Positions 19,569 to 30,034 are shown, counted from the stretch's first letter. The stretch: DNA of 64,000 nucleotides from Ferruginibacter sp. (GCA_013141115.1 JABFRP010000002.1:1724647-1788646), one strand, 5' to 3'. Numbers and translations: made by a program. Notes: generated from the letters alone by a model not told the origin.

Positions 19569-21425
19569 ATGCTACCTAAAAAACTTTTTTTTGTTATACT
19601 GGCACTCTGCCTGAAATCAATAGCTGCTGCTCAGATAAACCATGTGGAGCCATTAAACTGGTGGATAGGCATGAAGAATCCGAACCTGCAATTATTAATT
19701 AATGGCGTTGATATTGGAGCAACCACACCGGTGATTAATTATACAGGTGTTACCATAAAAAAAATAAATAAGGCAGACAGTAAAAATTATCTCTTCATTG
19801 ATTTAGTAATTGCAAAAAATACAAAGCCGGGCACAGTTATAATAAACTTTAAAAAAGAAGGTAAAATTGTTTATACTTATAATTACAATTTACTGGCAAG
19901 GCAAACTGGTGCAGCTCAGTTAAAAGGCTTTAACTCATCCGATGCTATATATTTAATAACCCCGGATCGTTTTGTAAATGGCGATTACAGTAATGATGTG
20001 GTGAAAGGAATGAGAGAAGATAAAATTAACCGCAGTTTTGAAGGAGCCCGACATGGTGGGGACATACGTGGCATTATTAATAATTTAGATTACATAAAAG
20101 ATATGGGCTTTACTGCTATCTGGCCAACACCATTGCTGGAAAATGATATGCCTTCTTATTCTTATCATGGCTATGCCATTACCAATCATTATAAAGTGGA
20201 TCCACGGTTTGGTACATTGGATGAGTACAAAGAACTCTCTGCAAAAGCAAACCAAAAAGGCATTAAATTAATTTTTGATGGAGTAATTAATCACACCGGT
20301 TCTTATTATTGGTGGATGAATGATCTGCCTTTTAAAAACTGGCTTAACTACCAGGATTCATCAAGGCCAACCAATCATCGCCGTACTGTAAACCAGGATT
20401 TGTATGCAGCTAATTATGATAAAGAGATAATGAAGAAAGGATGGTTTGATAAAATGATGCCGGATATGAACGGCCAAAATCCTTTTATGGCAAATTATCT
20501 TATTCAAAATTCTATCTGGTGGATAGAAACTTTGCAGCTGGGAGGAATAAGGCAGGATACCTATTGTTATTCGGATAAGGATTTTGCAAAAAACTGGAGT
20601 TGCAGTATAATGAATGAATACCCCAATTTTAGTTTGGTTGGCGAAGAGTGGAGCTTGAACCCCTTGATTACTTCTTACTGGCAAACGGGAAAACAAAATA
20701 GGGATGGATATACAAGTTGCCTTACCAATATTATGGACTTTCCGCTGCAGGATGCATTAGTGCTGGCATTAAAAGATAAAGAAACCAACAAGTACGAGCA
20801 AGGAATGACTAAGCTGTACGAGGCATTGGCAAATGATTTTGAGTATGCCAACCCCGGCAATATTTTAGTAATGGGTGATAACCATGATATGGACAGAATT
20901 TATACACAGTTAGATAAAGATGCTGCATTAACTCAAATGGCATTAACTTATTTACTCACCGTTCGTGGTATTCCGCAAATATATTATGGTACCGAAGTAT
21001 TGATGGACAATACAGGGCATCATAAAAATGATGGGCTCATTCGTTCCGATTTTCCTGGTGGTTGGAAAGGAGATTCGGCAAATGCATTTAATACTACCGG
21101 ACTATCTGTAGATCAGATACAAATGCAAGCCTTCTTAAAAAAAATATTAACCTGGCGAAAAAATGCTTCAGCCATTCATAATGGTAAAACCCTGCACTTT
21201 GCTCCTTTTAATAAAACCTATGTTTACTTCAGGTACAATAACAAGCAATTGATAATGGTGCTACTGAATAAAAATGAAACAGCAACAACAATTGATACCC
21301 GGCGCTTTGCCGAAATACTTGTTAATAAAACAAAAGGCATCAATATTTTAACCGGCGAAAATATTGATATACAAAGTGCTGTAACTATTCCCCCAAAAAC
21401 TGCTCTGGTACTGGAAATTAAATAG
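19569..21425 (+). CDS. GH13 neopullulanase/cyclomaltodextrinase-like enzyme (SusA-like)
   Basis: A 618-residue protein with a signal peptide (cleavage near SIAAAQ), an N-terminal beta-sandwich of about 100 residues (cyclomaltodextrinase N-domain type, NWWIGMKNPNLQLLINGVDI) and a GH13 barrel. Catalytic candidates are D330 (GGIRQDTY), E359 (VGEEWS) and D440 (GDNHDMDR), with region I FDGVINHTG. It probably acts in the periplasm on maltooligosaccharides imported by the SusCD complex, as SusA does. It is in line with the Nudix regulator gene and is followed by a strong hairpin. Confidence 0.92.
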   Translation: MLPKKLFFVILALCLKSIAAAQINHVEPLNWWIGMKNPNLQLLINGVDIGATTPVINYTGVTIKKINKADSKNYLFIDLVIAKNTKPGTVIINFKKEGKIVYTYNYNLLARQTGAAQLKGFNSSDAIYLITPDRFVNGDYSNDVVKGMREDKINRSFEGARHGGDIRGIINNLDYIKDMGFTAIWPTPLLENDMPSYSYHGYAITNHYKVDPRFGTLDEYKELSAKANQKGIKLIFDGVINHTGSYYWWMNDLPFKNWLNYQDSSRPTNHRRTVNQDLYAANYDKEIMKKGWFDKMMPDMNGQNPFMANYLIQNSIWWIETLQLGGIRQDTYCYSDKDFAKNWSCSIMNEYPNFSLVGEEWSLNPLITSYWQTGKQNRDGYTSCLTNIMDFPLQDALVLALKDKETNKYEQGMTKLYEALANDFEYANPGNILVMGDNHDMDRIYTQLDKDAALTQMALTYLLTVRGIPQIYYGTEVLMDNTGHHKNDGLIRSDFPGGWKGDSANAFNTTGLSVDQIQMQAFLKKILTWRKNASAIHNGKTLHFAPFNKTYVYFRYNNKQLIMVLLNKNETATTIDTRRFAEILVNKTKGINILTGENIDIQSAVTIPPKTALVLEIK

Positions 21426-21462
21426 TAATGCAATAAAATGGAGCTTATTAAGCCGGAGTTGC

Positions 21463-21500
21463 TTAACTAAATTATAGCCTCAGGTATAATTTAGTTAAGT
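21463..21500. terminator. Long hairpin after the SusA-like gene
   Basis: Perfect 15-bp arms (21463-21477 and 21486-21500) enclose an 8-nt loop that can itself pair CCT with AGG. It lies 38 nt after the GH13 stop. There is no T-tract, so it may be a transcript-end stabiliser or a bidirectional signal rather than a classical terminator. Confidence 0.55.
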
Positions 21501-21646
21501 ACTAATTGCAAAGGGCTATTATTGATAAATACTTTTAAATAAAGCAGCTTTTTAAATCTGCGCTATGCCTTGTATATGTCTCCGCAATTTTAGAAAAAAG
21601 TACAAAAATTATTTTAACAAAATGTTAGTTATTTAAAATAAAGCTG

Positions 21647-21697
21647 TACTTTGCGTATAATTTACACATCATTAATTGTGTAAAAAGTACACATTAA
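21647..21697 (+). promoter_or_regulatory. susC promoter region with tandem operator-like palindromes
   Basis: TACTTTGC at 21647-21654 is one T short of the TAnnTTTG consensus. Immediately after it come TTTACACA (21661-21668) and TGTGTAAA (21677-21684) as inverted arms. They overlap TGTGT-N7-ACACATTAA at 21677-21697, which matches the site before the first GH13 gene at 17 of 21 positions. Placement downstream of the -7 box suggests repression. Confidence 0.65.
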
Positions 21698-21739
21698 AGA
21701 TTGCCTCTTAATTATTTTAAAACGATAAAGTTTGCATGT

Positions 21740-24700
21740 ATGAAAAAAGTAATCCAAAATTTTTTTAGGGTCTTCCCGCAAACGATTGCACTACTGTTAT
21801 TATCAGTAGTAGCGTTTGCGCAAACTGCTGTTACTGGTAAAGTAACAGATAGTAAAGATGGTACTCCTGTAACAGGAGTAACTGTGCTGGTAAAAGGTAC
21901 AACAACTGCTACCAAAACCTCAGCCGACGGTACTTTTAAAATTAATGCGCCGGCAGATGGCACATTGATTTTTACTTCTATTGGTTATACCCGCCAGGAA
22001 GTAGGTGTTGCACGAAAAACCACAGTAGATATCAGTTTTGAAAAGCTAAGCCAGCAACTTACCGATGTGGTGGTTGTAGCTTATGGTACAAGAAGAAAAG
22101 CTGATTTAACAGGTGCTGTAACCCAGGTTACCACAAAAGATTTCCAAAAAGGAAACATCAATTCATCAGAACAATTACTACAGGGTAAAGTTGCAGGTTT
22201 GCAGGTAACATCCGGTGGTGGTAATGCTGGAGGTGGAAGTCGCATACGTATTCGTGGTGGCGCTTCATTAAATGCCAGCAACGATCCGTTGATAGTAATT
22301 GATGGTGTGCCAGTTGAAAGCAATGGCATAAGTGGAAATGGTAATTTACTTAACACCATTAACCCTAACGATATTGAATCAATGTCGGTTTTAAAAGATG
22401 CATCAGCAACTGCATTGTATGGTTCAAGGGCAAGTAATGGTGTTATTATTATTACTACCAAAAAAGGTGTAAAAGGAAAATTAAAATACAATTATAACAG
22501 CCAGGTAAATCTTGCTGTAGTGGGCAAAACTGTAGATGTATTAACAGGCGATGAGGTAAGAAGTATTATTAATGCAGATGCTGCAAAACCCGGTGGCAAC
22601 AATACTTACAGTAAATTGCTGGGTAATGCCAATACTGATTGGCAAAAATTAATTTACCAGGATGCTATAGGCTGGGATAATAATATTAGTGCAAGCGGAG
22701 CCATAGCCAATGTAATTCCTTTCAGGCTTTCTGCAGGATATTTAACACAGGAAGGTATTTTACTTACCGATAAATTTAACAGGCTTTCTACAGCGCTTAA
22801 CTTATCGCCTAAATTTTTTAAAGAACATTTGGCCGTAAACGTAAACGTAAAACTAAGCCAGATAAAAAGCCGTTTTGCTGATGCAGGTGCAGTGGGTGCA
22901 GCAGCATCTTTTGATCCTACACAAGCTGTAAACGCCAACAATATTTATGGCGGTTATTTTGAATGGTTACAGGCTGATGGAAAGCCTATTGGAACCAATG
23001 GCGGATCTTCTCAACCCAACCCGCTTTCATTATTGTATTTAAGAAATAATAAAGCAGAAGTAAACCGCTTTATTGGTAATGTACAGTTAGATTATAAATT
23101 ACACTTCTTCCCCGATTTGCATGTAATAGTAAATCTTGCACAAGATCATGCTTATGGTAATGGAGATGATATCAGGGATGCTAAATTAGTTTCAGAATTT
23201 CAGGCTTCATCAAGAGGAAGATTTTCTCATTATGCACAGATAAAAGATAACAGCTTGTTTGAAACTTCGTTGTTTTATGCAAAAGACATTAAAGCCATAA
23301 AAGGTAAAGTAGATGTATTGGCAGGACATACTTACCAGGATTTTTCTACCAACGAATATAACTACGCCAGTTATTCTTCAACAGGCGTTGAGTTACCTAA
23401 TACTGCGCCTTCTTTTGCAACTAATAAACCTCAAAACAGGTTAGAATCTTATTTAGGAAGAATTAACCTTACTGCTAATAACAAATATTTATTAACTGCT
23501 TCTATACGCAGAGATGCCAGCAGCAAATTTGCAAAAGAAAACAGGGTAGGTTATTTTCCTGCAGTAGCAGCAGCCTGGAAATTAAAAGAAGAATTATTTC
23601 AATCAGTATCGTGGATGAATGAATTGAAGCTGAGATTAGGTTGGGGTATTACCGGCCAGCAGGATGGAATTGGTAACTATAATTATTTGCCGGTTTATTC
23701 TCAAAGTAATTCCGGAGCACAGTACCAGTTTGGCGGTGTGTTTTATGGTTACTTACGCCCAGGAGCTTACGATCCGGATCTGAAATGGGAAACCACCACC
23801 ACACAAAATATTGGTTTGGATTTTGGCTTCTTTAAAAACAGGATCACCGGTTCAATAGAAGTATATAAAAAAGAAACCAAAGATTTATTAAGTACGGTGC
23901 CGGTAGCAGCAGGCGGTAATTTTAATATCGAATTATTAACCAATGTTGGTAATATCGAAAACAAGGGTGTTGAATTTACTTTAAATACTACACCTGTAAA
24001 AACCACCAAATTGTCATGGGACTTTGGATTTAACGTTACTTATAACAATAGTAAGATCACTAACCTGTTGAAGAACCAGGATCCGAATTTTAAAGGAATT
24101 GAAGTGGGTGGAATTGCCGGTGGTACCGGAAACAGAGTTGAACGCCACATGGTTGGTTATGCACCTTATACTTTCTTTATGTACAAACAGGTATATGATG
24201 CCGCAACAGGAAATCCTATTGAAGGATTGTACGAAGATATTAACCGTGATGGTATTATAAATGAAAGCGACAGGTACCTGTATAAAAAAGCAGCGCCAGA
24301 TCTATTGTTTGGTATCAACACACAGTTTACTTATCAGGCCTTTACATTAGGCTTGGCTGCACATGGCACTATTGGTAACTATATGTACAACAACTATTTT
24401 TCTAATGCCGGTGTGTTAAGGGCAATGAAAAATCCTTTGAACTTTATTAGCAATGTTGCCACTAACTACCTTGATTCAAAATTTGCCAATAACCAGTTCT
24501 TATCTGATTACTATATTGAAAACGCTTCATTTTTACGATTAGATAATATAAACCTTGGATACAATGTAGGTAAGGTTTTCAATAACAAAGCCAGTCTTCG
24601 TGTTGCAGGCAGTGTTCAAAATGTTTTTGTAGTTACTAAATATAAAGGAATGGATCCTGAAAATTCCAGTAACGAACAAACTGATAACACCATTTATCCA

Positions 24701-24742
24701 CGACCAAGAGTATACTCACTTGGTTTTAACTTAGATTTTTAA
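21740..24742 (+). CDS. SusC-like TonB-dependent outer-membrane transporter
   Basis: A 1,000-residue protein from the ATG at 21740. The signal peptide ends at VAFAQ. A carboxypeptidase-like domain follows (about 20-100, VTGKVTDSKDGTPVTGVTVL), then the TonB box region (LTDVVVVAYGT) and the plug domain (GRIRIRGGASLNASNDPLIV-like, DASATALYGSRASNGVIIIT). A 22-strand type barrel ends with RVYSLGFNLDF. It imports oligosaccharides as a pair with the SusD-like protein that follows. An upstream start at 21701 would add 13 residues before the signal peptide and is unlikely. Confidence 0.95.
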   Translation: MKKVIQNFFRVFPQTIALLLLSVVAFAQTAVTGKVTDSKDGTPVTGVTVLVKGTTTATKTSADGTFKINAPADGTLIFTSIGYTRQEVGVARKTTVDISFEKLSQQLTDVVVVAYGTRRKADLTGAVTQVTTKDFQKGNINSSEQLLQGKVAGLQVTSGGGNAGGGSRIRIRGGASLNASNDPLIVIDGVPVESNGISGNGNLLNTINPNDIESMSVLKDASATALYGSRASNGVIIITTKKGVKGKLKYNYNSQVNLAVVGKTVDVLTGDEVRSIINADAAKPGGNNTYSKLLGNANTDWQKLIYQDAIGWDNNISASGAIANVIPFRLSAGYLTQEGILLTDKFNRLSTALNLSPKFFKEHLAVNVNVKLSQIKSRFADAGAVGAAASFDPTQAVNANNIYGGYFEWLQADGKPIGTNGGSSQPNPLSLLYLRNNKAEVNRFIGNVQLDYKLHFFPDLHVIVNLAQDHAYGNGDDIRDAKLVSEFQASSRGRFSHYAQIKDNSLFETSLFYAKDIKAIKGKVDVLAGHTYQDFSTNEYNYASYSSTGVELPNTAPSFATNKPQNRLESYLGRINLTANNKYLLTASIRRDASSKFAKENRVGYFPAVAAAWKLKEELFQSVSWMNELKLRLGWGITGQQDGIGNYNYLPVYSQSNSGAQYQFGGVFYGYLRPGAYDPDLKWETTTTQNIGLDFGFFKNRITGSIEVYKKETKDLLSTVPVAAGGNFNIELLTNVGNIENKGVEFTLNTTPVKTTKLSWDFGFNVTYNNSKITNLLKNQDPNFKGIEVGGIAGGTGNRVERHMVGYAPYTFFMYKQVYDAATGNPIEGLYEDINRDGIINESDRYLYKKAAPDLLFGINTQFTYQAFTLGLAAHGTIGNYMYNNYFSNAGVLRAMKNPLNFISNVATNYLDSKFANNQFLSDYYIENASFLRLDNINLGYNVGKVFNNKASLRVAGSVQNVFVVTKYKGMDPENSSNEQTDNTIYPRPRVYSLGFNLDF

Positions 24743-24762
24743 TTTATAAAATGATTGTTTTT

Positions 24763-26385
24763 ATGAAAAATAATATTTTAAAATACTTACTCTTTTCACT
24801 TGTGGCGGCCATTGTTGCCAGCTCGTGTGCTAAAAAGTTGGATCTGTATCCAACTAACGATCTTACGCCGGAAAAAACATTCTCTACGCCGGCAGGATAC
24901 AAAAGCGTTTTAGCTAAAATTTATGGAACACTGGCTTCATCCGGTAACCAGGGTGCAGCCGGATCGCCGGATATTAGTGGAGGCCTGGATGAGGGTTCCC
25001 AGATCGCTTTTTTCCGCATGTACTTTAATTGCCAGGAGTTACCTACCGACGAAGCAGTAGTAGCCTGGAACGATCAAACCATTAAAGATTTTCATGGTTT
25101 AAAATGGAACTCGGCAGACCCTTTTCTTAAAGGGATTTATGCAAGACCAGTGTACAACGTTACTTTAATAAACGAGTACCTGAGAGAATGTGCAGATGAT
25201 AAGCTGGCCGAAAGAGGTATTGCCGGTAGTGATGCAGCGGAAATTAAAAAATCTGTTGCAGAAGTTCGTTTTTTACGTGCCTTTAATTATTGGGTAATGA
25301 TTGATCTGTTTGGTAAGTCAACTTTTATTACAGAGACTGACAAAATTGGCGCTACTTTACCAAAACAAATAAAACGCCCCGAACTATTTGCATACATAGT
25401 ATCTGAATTAAAAGCTATTGACGGTGCTTTAGCTCCTGCTAAAACTATTGAATATGGCCGTGTAGATCAGGGTGCCGCATGGGCTTTATTAGCTCGTACC
25501 TACTTAAATGCAAACGTATATAACAGTACAACAAATACTAAATATTACGACTCTGCCATTATCTATTCTAAAAAAGTTATTGATGCAGGCTACAGTTTAT
25601 ATCCTGGTTATGGAAGAGTATTTATGGCAGATAATGACAAAGCAAAAGATGAGTTTATCTATGCTATTAACTGCGATGGTTTAAAAACAACCGGTTACGG
25701 TAACACTTCATTTTTTGTACACTGTGCTTCCGGCGACGACCATGATGAATATGGTGTTAGCGGCGGATGGTATGGGTACAGAACAACAGCTGCATTAGTA
25801 AATTTATTTGCAGATAAAACTGGCGCTACTGATAAACGGGCTATGTTTACCACTACTAAATTTGGTACCAGTGCTGCACAGTTAGCTATAACAGATATCA
25901 GCGATTTTAACAGCGGCCCTCATGTAAAAAAATATGTAAACATTCGTTCAGACGGATTACCTGTTTCTGACATTAACGCCACATTTGCTGATGTTGATTT
26001 TCCTGTATTCAGGCTATCAGAAATGTATTTGATTTATGCAGAAGCAGTATTGCGTAATGGCACAGGTGGCGATTTAACTACAGCATTATCTTATATCAAC
26101 AAAATAAGAGCCAGAGCTTATGGCATTACTACTCAGGGTCAGGTAGCCGCAAGCGATTTAAACCTGCAATTTATTTTAGATGAAAGAGGCAGGGAATTAT
26201 TTTGGGAAGGACATCGCAGAACCGATTTAGTACGCTATGGTTTGTTAACTACAGGCACCTATTTATGGCCATGGAAAGGTGGTGTTGCTTCCGGTACTGC
26301 AGCAGATAGCAAGTATAATTTATTTGCAATTCCTGCATCAAATATTGTTGCTAACCCCAACCTGGAACAAAATACAGGATATTAA
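24763..26385 (+). CDS. SusD-like surface glycan-binding lipoprotein
   Basis: A 540-residue RagB/SusD family lipoprotein from the ATG at 24763 (lipobox VASSC). Family features are the start KKLDLYPTNDLTPEKTFST, a helical TPR-like core (AEVRFLRAFNYWVMIDLFGK), and the C-terminal LQFILDERGRELFWEGHRRT and DLVRYG motifs. It acts as the lid of the SusC channel and binds the glycan. It lies 20 nt after susC. Confidence 0.95.
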   Translation: MKNNILKYLLFSLVAAIVASSCAKKLDLYPTNDLTPEKTFSTPAGYKSVLAKIYGTLASSGNQGAAGSPDISGGLDEGSQIAFFRMYFNCQELPTDEAVVAWNDQTIKDFHGLKWNSADPFLKGIYARPVYNVTLINEYLRECADDKLAERGIAGSDAAEIKKSVAEVRFLRAFNYWVMIDLFGKSTFITETDKIGATLPKQIKRPELFAYIVSELKAIDGALAPAKTIEYGRVDQGAAWALLARTYLNANVYNSTTNTKYYDSAIIYSKKVIDAGYSLYPGYGRVFMADNDKAKDEFIYAINCDGLKTTGYGNTSFFVHCASGDDHDEYGVSGGWYGYRTTAALVNLFADKTGATDKRAMFTTTKFGTSAAQLAITDISDFNSGPHVKKYVNIRSDGLPVSDINATFADVDFPVFRLSEMYLIYAEAVLRNGTGGDLTTALSYINKIRARAYGITTQGQVAASDLNLQFILDERGRELFWEGHRRTDLVRYGLLTTGTYLWPWKGGVASGTAADSKYNLFAIPASNIVANPNLEQNTGY

Positions 26386-26409
26386 TACTAAAACTATAAA
26401 TTGTTTGAT

Positions 26410-27261
26410 ATGAAAAGTTTAATAAAATTATTGACTGCATTTTTTCTTCTGGCAGTATCGTTTTCTTCTTGCAAAAAAGATGAAAGCAAAGCTTACTACA
26501 ATGGAGGTACAGCACCTGTATTAAGTGCCTCCAGCGCAACTCTGTTATTAAGTTATGCTACAAAGGATGATCAGGCCATATCATTTTCGTGGACCAATCC
26601 TAATTATCAATTTAGTAGCGGCATCAGTTCGCAAGATGTTTCTTATACACTTGAAATTGATACAACGGGCTCTAATTTTACAAACCCCGGTTTACAATCA
26701 GTGGTTATAAGTAAGGAATTATCTGTTGGTTTTACTCAATCTGTATTTAATGACTACCTGCTAAATCAGCTGGTATTAAAGGCAGGTGTACCGCATAATG
26801 TAGAGATAAGGGTTAAATCTGCTATGATAAATAATACAGCAATGCTTATTTCTAATGTATTAAAATTTGTGGTTACCCCTTATGCAATTCCTCCTAAAGT
26901 TACCCCTCCGGGAACTGCACCGGATTATGCAGATGGAAAATTATTTTTAGTAGGCGATGCTACTCCGGGAGGATGGAGTAATCCTGTGCCGGTACCAAGC
27001 CAACAGTTTACACGTATCAGTGCTACTTTGTATGAAATCACTATTCCATTTAATGCAGGTTCGGATAAAGCTTACTTAGCATTACCTGTAAATGGCGATT
27101 GGACTGTGAAGTATGGCTTTATAGGCGGTAATAAAGCCAATAATGCCGATGGAGATGATTTTAAAATGGGTGGCGGTGATATTTTAGCTCCGGCTGCAAG
27201 CGGCAATTATAAAATTCAGATAGATTTTCAAAGAGGAAAATTTACTGCAAAAAAATTGTAA
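26410..27261 (+). CDS. SusE-like outer-membrane glycan-binding lipoprotein
   Basis: A 283-residue lipoprotein (ATG 26410, lipobox SFSSC). The N-terminal SusE domain (about 30-150, SFSWTNPNYQ and YTLEIDTTGSNF) is followed by a short linker and one C-terminal binding domain (LFLVGDATPGGWSNPVPVP, LPVNGDWTVKYGF). The same architecture occurs in the next gene, so the two probably arose by duplication. It is expected to bind glycan on the cell surface beside SusCD. Confidence 0.85.
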   Translation: MKSLIKLLTAFFLLAVSFSSCKKDESKAYYNGGTAPVLSASSATLLLSYATKDDQAISFSWTNPNYQFSSGISSQDVSYTLEIDTTGSNFTNPGLQSVVISKELSVGFTQSVFNDYLLNQLVLKAGVPHNVEIRVKSAMINNTAMLISNVLKFVVTPYAIPPKVTPPGTAPDYADGKLFLVGDATPGGWSNPVPVPSQQFTRISATLYEITIPFNAGSDKAYLALPVNGDWTVKYGFIGGNKANNADGDDFKMGGGDILAPAASGNYKIQIDFQRGKFTAKKL

Positions 27262-27330
27262 GAATAAAAAGCGCTGCAAAAAGCTTGATAAACCATGCGC
27301 TTATTTATAAAAAAGTTTAAAAAAAACTAT

Positions 27331-28728
27331 ATGAAATATTTTTCAAAACTAATTTTGGCAGTAACTGTGATGGGTATCATTTTTTCTGCCTGTAATAAAA
27401 TAGATAACCTAACTAAGGTAGATCCTATTCCGGTTTATCAGTTAGGTGTTTCTCCTGTTCTTTCAGGCTCAGTAAATACTATCGCACCTATTGCAGCAGA
27501 TTCTAATAAAACTGCAGTAACTTTTTCGTGGACTTATCCAAAGTATTCAACCGATTCTGCCAGTACAAAGTATGTATTGCAAATTGATTCTGCGGGGCGC
27601 AATTTTTCAAAAGCAGTTTCAAAAACAATAACAGGCGGGTTAAGCACCAGCTATCTTGCAAAAGAAATCAATACTATTTTGTTAGGTATGGGCTTTGCTT
27701 ATAATGTGCAGTATAATGTAGATGTAAGAGTGCTCTCATCTTATGCCAATAATAATGAGCAGTACAAATCAAATACACTTACTTTAAAAATGACGCCTTA
27801 TGTTACACCGCCTAAAGTAGTGCCACCAACTTCTAATACTTTGTTTTTAGTGGGTAGCGCAACAGCAAGCGGATGGAATAACCCTGTTGCAACACCAGCA
27901 CAAAAATTTACAAGGCTTGATTCTGTTACTTACGAAGGCACTTTTTATTTAAATGGTAAAGGAGAGTATTTAATGTTACCCGTTAATGGAGACTGGGCAC
28001 ATAAATTTTCTGTAGCAGATAAAAGTGTAACAGGGCTTAATGGCGGAGGTTCTTTCGGATACGATTTAAACGATAATTTTCCTGGCCCTATTGCAACCGG
28101 CTCTTATAAAATAAGGGTAGATTTTCAGCGTGGTTTATTTACAGTAACTACTGTAAAGCAATATGGTTTGCTTTTTGTTCCCGGCGATTACCAGGGTTGG
28201 GATCCTGGTACAGCACCATCTTTAGGTTCTCCTACCGATAATGGCGCTTTTGAAAGTTATATTAATTTTCCTGTGGGCGGAACCTTTGAATTTAAATTTA
28301 CCAATGTACCTACATGGAGTGGCACAGCTTATGGCGATGGCGGCGGCGGTACATTAAGTACAAGTGGCGGTAATTTGAAGGTGCCATCTGCCGGTTACTA
28401 TAAAGTAAATGGCAACACGGCCAACAATACATGGTCGGCAACTAAAACTGCGTGGAGTATGATTGGCAGTTTTCCTGCCAGCGGATGGAACAATGATGTT
28501 GATATGACTTATGATGCAGGAAATAAATACTGGACAGGAACAATTACAACTATTGCAGGTGATGAATTTAAATTCAGGGCAAATCATGATTGGGGCTTAA
28601 ATTATGGTGATATAGGTGCCGATGGTAGTTTAGAACCAGGGGGCGATAATTTAAAAATCACCCCAGGCACACATGTAATTACATTGTTTTTAAATAATTC
28701 CGGATATTATACTTACAGAATTCAATAG
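27331..28728 (+). CDS. SusE/SusF-like lipoprotein with extra binding domains
   Basis: A 465-residue lipoprotein (ATG 27331, lipobox IIFSAC). It shares the SusE domain and the first binding domain with its neighbour (LFLVGSATASGWNNPVATP, LPVNGDWAHKFSV). It then adds two further domains (LFVPGDYQGWDPGTAPSLG and MIGSFPASGWNNDVDMTYD) that resemble the SusF starch-binding modules. Conserved tryptophans fit carbohydrate stacking. It is the last gene before a strong terminator. Confidence 0.85.
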   Translation: MKYFSKLILAVTVMGIIFSACNKIDNLTKVDPIPVYQLGVSPVLSGSVNTIAPIAADSNKTAVTFSWTYPKYSTDSASTKYVLQIDSAGRNFSKAVSKTITGGLSTSYLAKEINTILLGMGFAYNVQYNVDVRVLSSYANNNEQYKSNTLTLKMTPYVTPPKVVPPTSNTLFLVGSATASGWNNPVATPAQKFTRLDSVTYEGTFYLNGKGEYLMLPVNGDWAHKFSVADKSVTGLNGGGSFGYDLNDNFPGPIATGSYKIRVDFQRGLFTVTTVKQYGLLFVPGDYQGWDPGTAPSLGSPTDNGAFESYINFPVGGTFEFKFTNVPTWSGTAYGDGGGGTLSTSGGNLKVPSAGYYKVNGNTANNTWSATKTAWSMIGSFPASGWNNDVDMTYDAGNKYWTGTITTIAGDEFKFRANHDWGLNYGDIGADGSLEPGGDNLKITPGTHVITLFLNNSGYYTYRIQ

Positions 28729-28750
28729 AATAAAATGTTTGATTGAAAAT

Positions 28751-28784
28751 AAAAAACGCCTTCGATATTCAGAAGGCGTTTTTT
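28751..28784 (+). terminator. Intrinsic terminator after the sus operon
   Basis: AAAAAACGCCTTC (28751-28763) and GAAGGCGTTTTTT (28772-28784) form a 13-bp stem ending in six T. It separates the susCDEF-like genes from the galactanase genes, which therefore need their own promoter or readthrough. Confidence 0.9.
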
Positions 28785-28843
28785 ATGCAGCCCTATCAAT
28801 AAACAATTGTAATTTCAAAATCAGAAATAATAAAAAATAGAGC

Positions 28844-30016
28844 ATGTTAAAAAAGATATTTTTGTTAGCCTGTTTTATAGCAGTCTTTATTTGCTCCTGC
28901 AGCAAAAAAACCAGCAGCACATCACCCGGTTTTCCTTCATCAAAAGTTTTTTACAACCGCAGCCAGTTTGTAATGGGTGCCGATCTTTCTTTTGTAAATC
29001 AATTGCAGGATGCAGGTGCGGTGTATAAAGATTCATCCGCAATAAAAGATCCTTTTACCATTTTTAAAAATCGTGGCGCCAATGTAGTAAGGGTAAGGTT
29101 GTGGCATAATCCGCAATGGCTAAAACCATTAAATGGCGGCAAAATGTACAGCGATTTATATGATGCAGAAAAAACCATACAGCGTGCAAAAAACGCAGGT
29201 ATGGCAGTAAGTTTAGATTATCATTATTCCGATACCTGGGCCGATCCTGCAAATCAAACTGTGCCTGCTGCATGGAACGGTTTAAGTTTACCGATCTTAA
29301 AAGATTCAGTTTACAATTACACCTTAACTGTTTTAAATTATTTAAAAAGCAAAAACCTTACTCCCGAAATGGTGCAGGTAGGTAACGAAACCAACCAGGG
29401 TATGCTTTGGCCAACCGGCAAAACATCGGGCAGCAATTTTACCGCCTTTTGCGATCTATTAAAAAGTGGTATTAAGGCAGTGAGAGATTTTTCTGCTACC
29501 TCAACAATAAAACCAGAAATTATTTTGCATGTGGCACAATTCAACAATGCGCCATTCTGGTGTACCAATGTTATTACCAATGGGGGAGTAACAGATTTCG
29601 ATATCATCGGCGTATCGCATTATAGCAAATGGGCAACCATAAATACAATGGCTGATATTAAAACAGCGATCAGTAATCTTAAAACCACCTACAATAAAAA
29701 AGTGATGATAGTGGAAACGGCTTATCCATTTACCACAGCCGCCGCAGATAGTTACAATAATTTAATTGATGGCGCTGCACAGGTAAATGGTTATCCCATT
29801 AGTAATGAAGGGCAATACAATTATATGAAAGATTTGACGCAGGCGGTAATATCCGGAGGCGGTAGCGGCATCATGTATTGGGAACCTGCATGGATCACTT
29901 CTTCTTATCATGATCTGTGGGGAACAGGAAGTAGTTGGGAAAATATGTGCCTCTTCGATTTTAACAGTAATGCATTGCCTGCAATGGATTACATGACAAA
30001 CGCTTACCAGTTTTAA
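28844..30016 (+). CDS. GH53 endo-beta-1,4-galactanase lipoprotein
   Basis: A 390-residue protein with a lipoprotein signal (lipobox FICSC) and a GH53 barrel. Catalytic glutamates are visible: the acid/base E182 in MVQVGNETNQGMLWP and the nucleophile E291 in VMIVETAYPF. Other family motifs are GADLSFVNQLQDAGAVYKD, VRVRLWHNP and SLDYHYSDTWADP. It cleaves beta-1,4-galactan, the side chain of pectin type I arabinogalactan, probably at the cell surface. It lies 18 nt before the GH2-GH53 gene. Confidence 0.93.
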   Translation: MLKKIFLLACFIAVFICSCSKKTSSTSPGFPSSKVFYNRSQFVMGADLSFVNQLQDAGAVYKDSSAIKDPFTIFKNRGANVVRVRLWHNPQWLKPLNGGKMYSDLYDAEKTIQRAKNAGMAVSLDYHYSDTWADPANQTVPAAWNGLSLPILKDSVYNYTLTVLNYLKSKNLTPEMVQVGNETNQGMLWPTGKTSGSNFTAFCDLLKSGIKAVRDFSATSTIKPEIILHVAQFNNAPFWCTNVITNGGVTDFDIIGVSHYSKWATINTMADIKTAISNLKTTYNKKVMIVETAYPFTTAAADSYNNLIDGAAQVNGYPISNEGQYNYMKDLTQAVISGGGSGIMYWEPAWITSSYHDLWGTGSSWENMCLFDFNSNALPAMDYMTNAYQF

Positions 30017-30034
30017 TTTTATAAAAATAATGTG

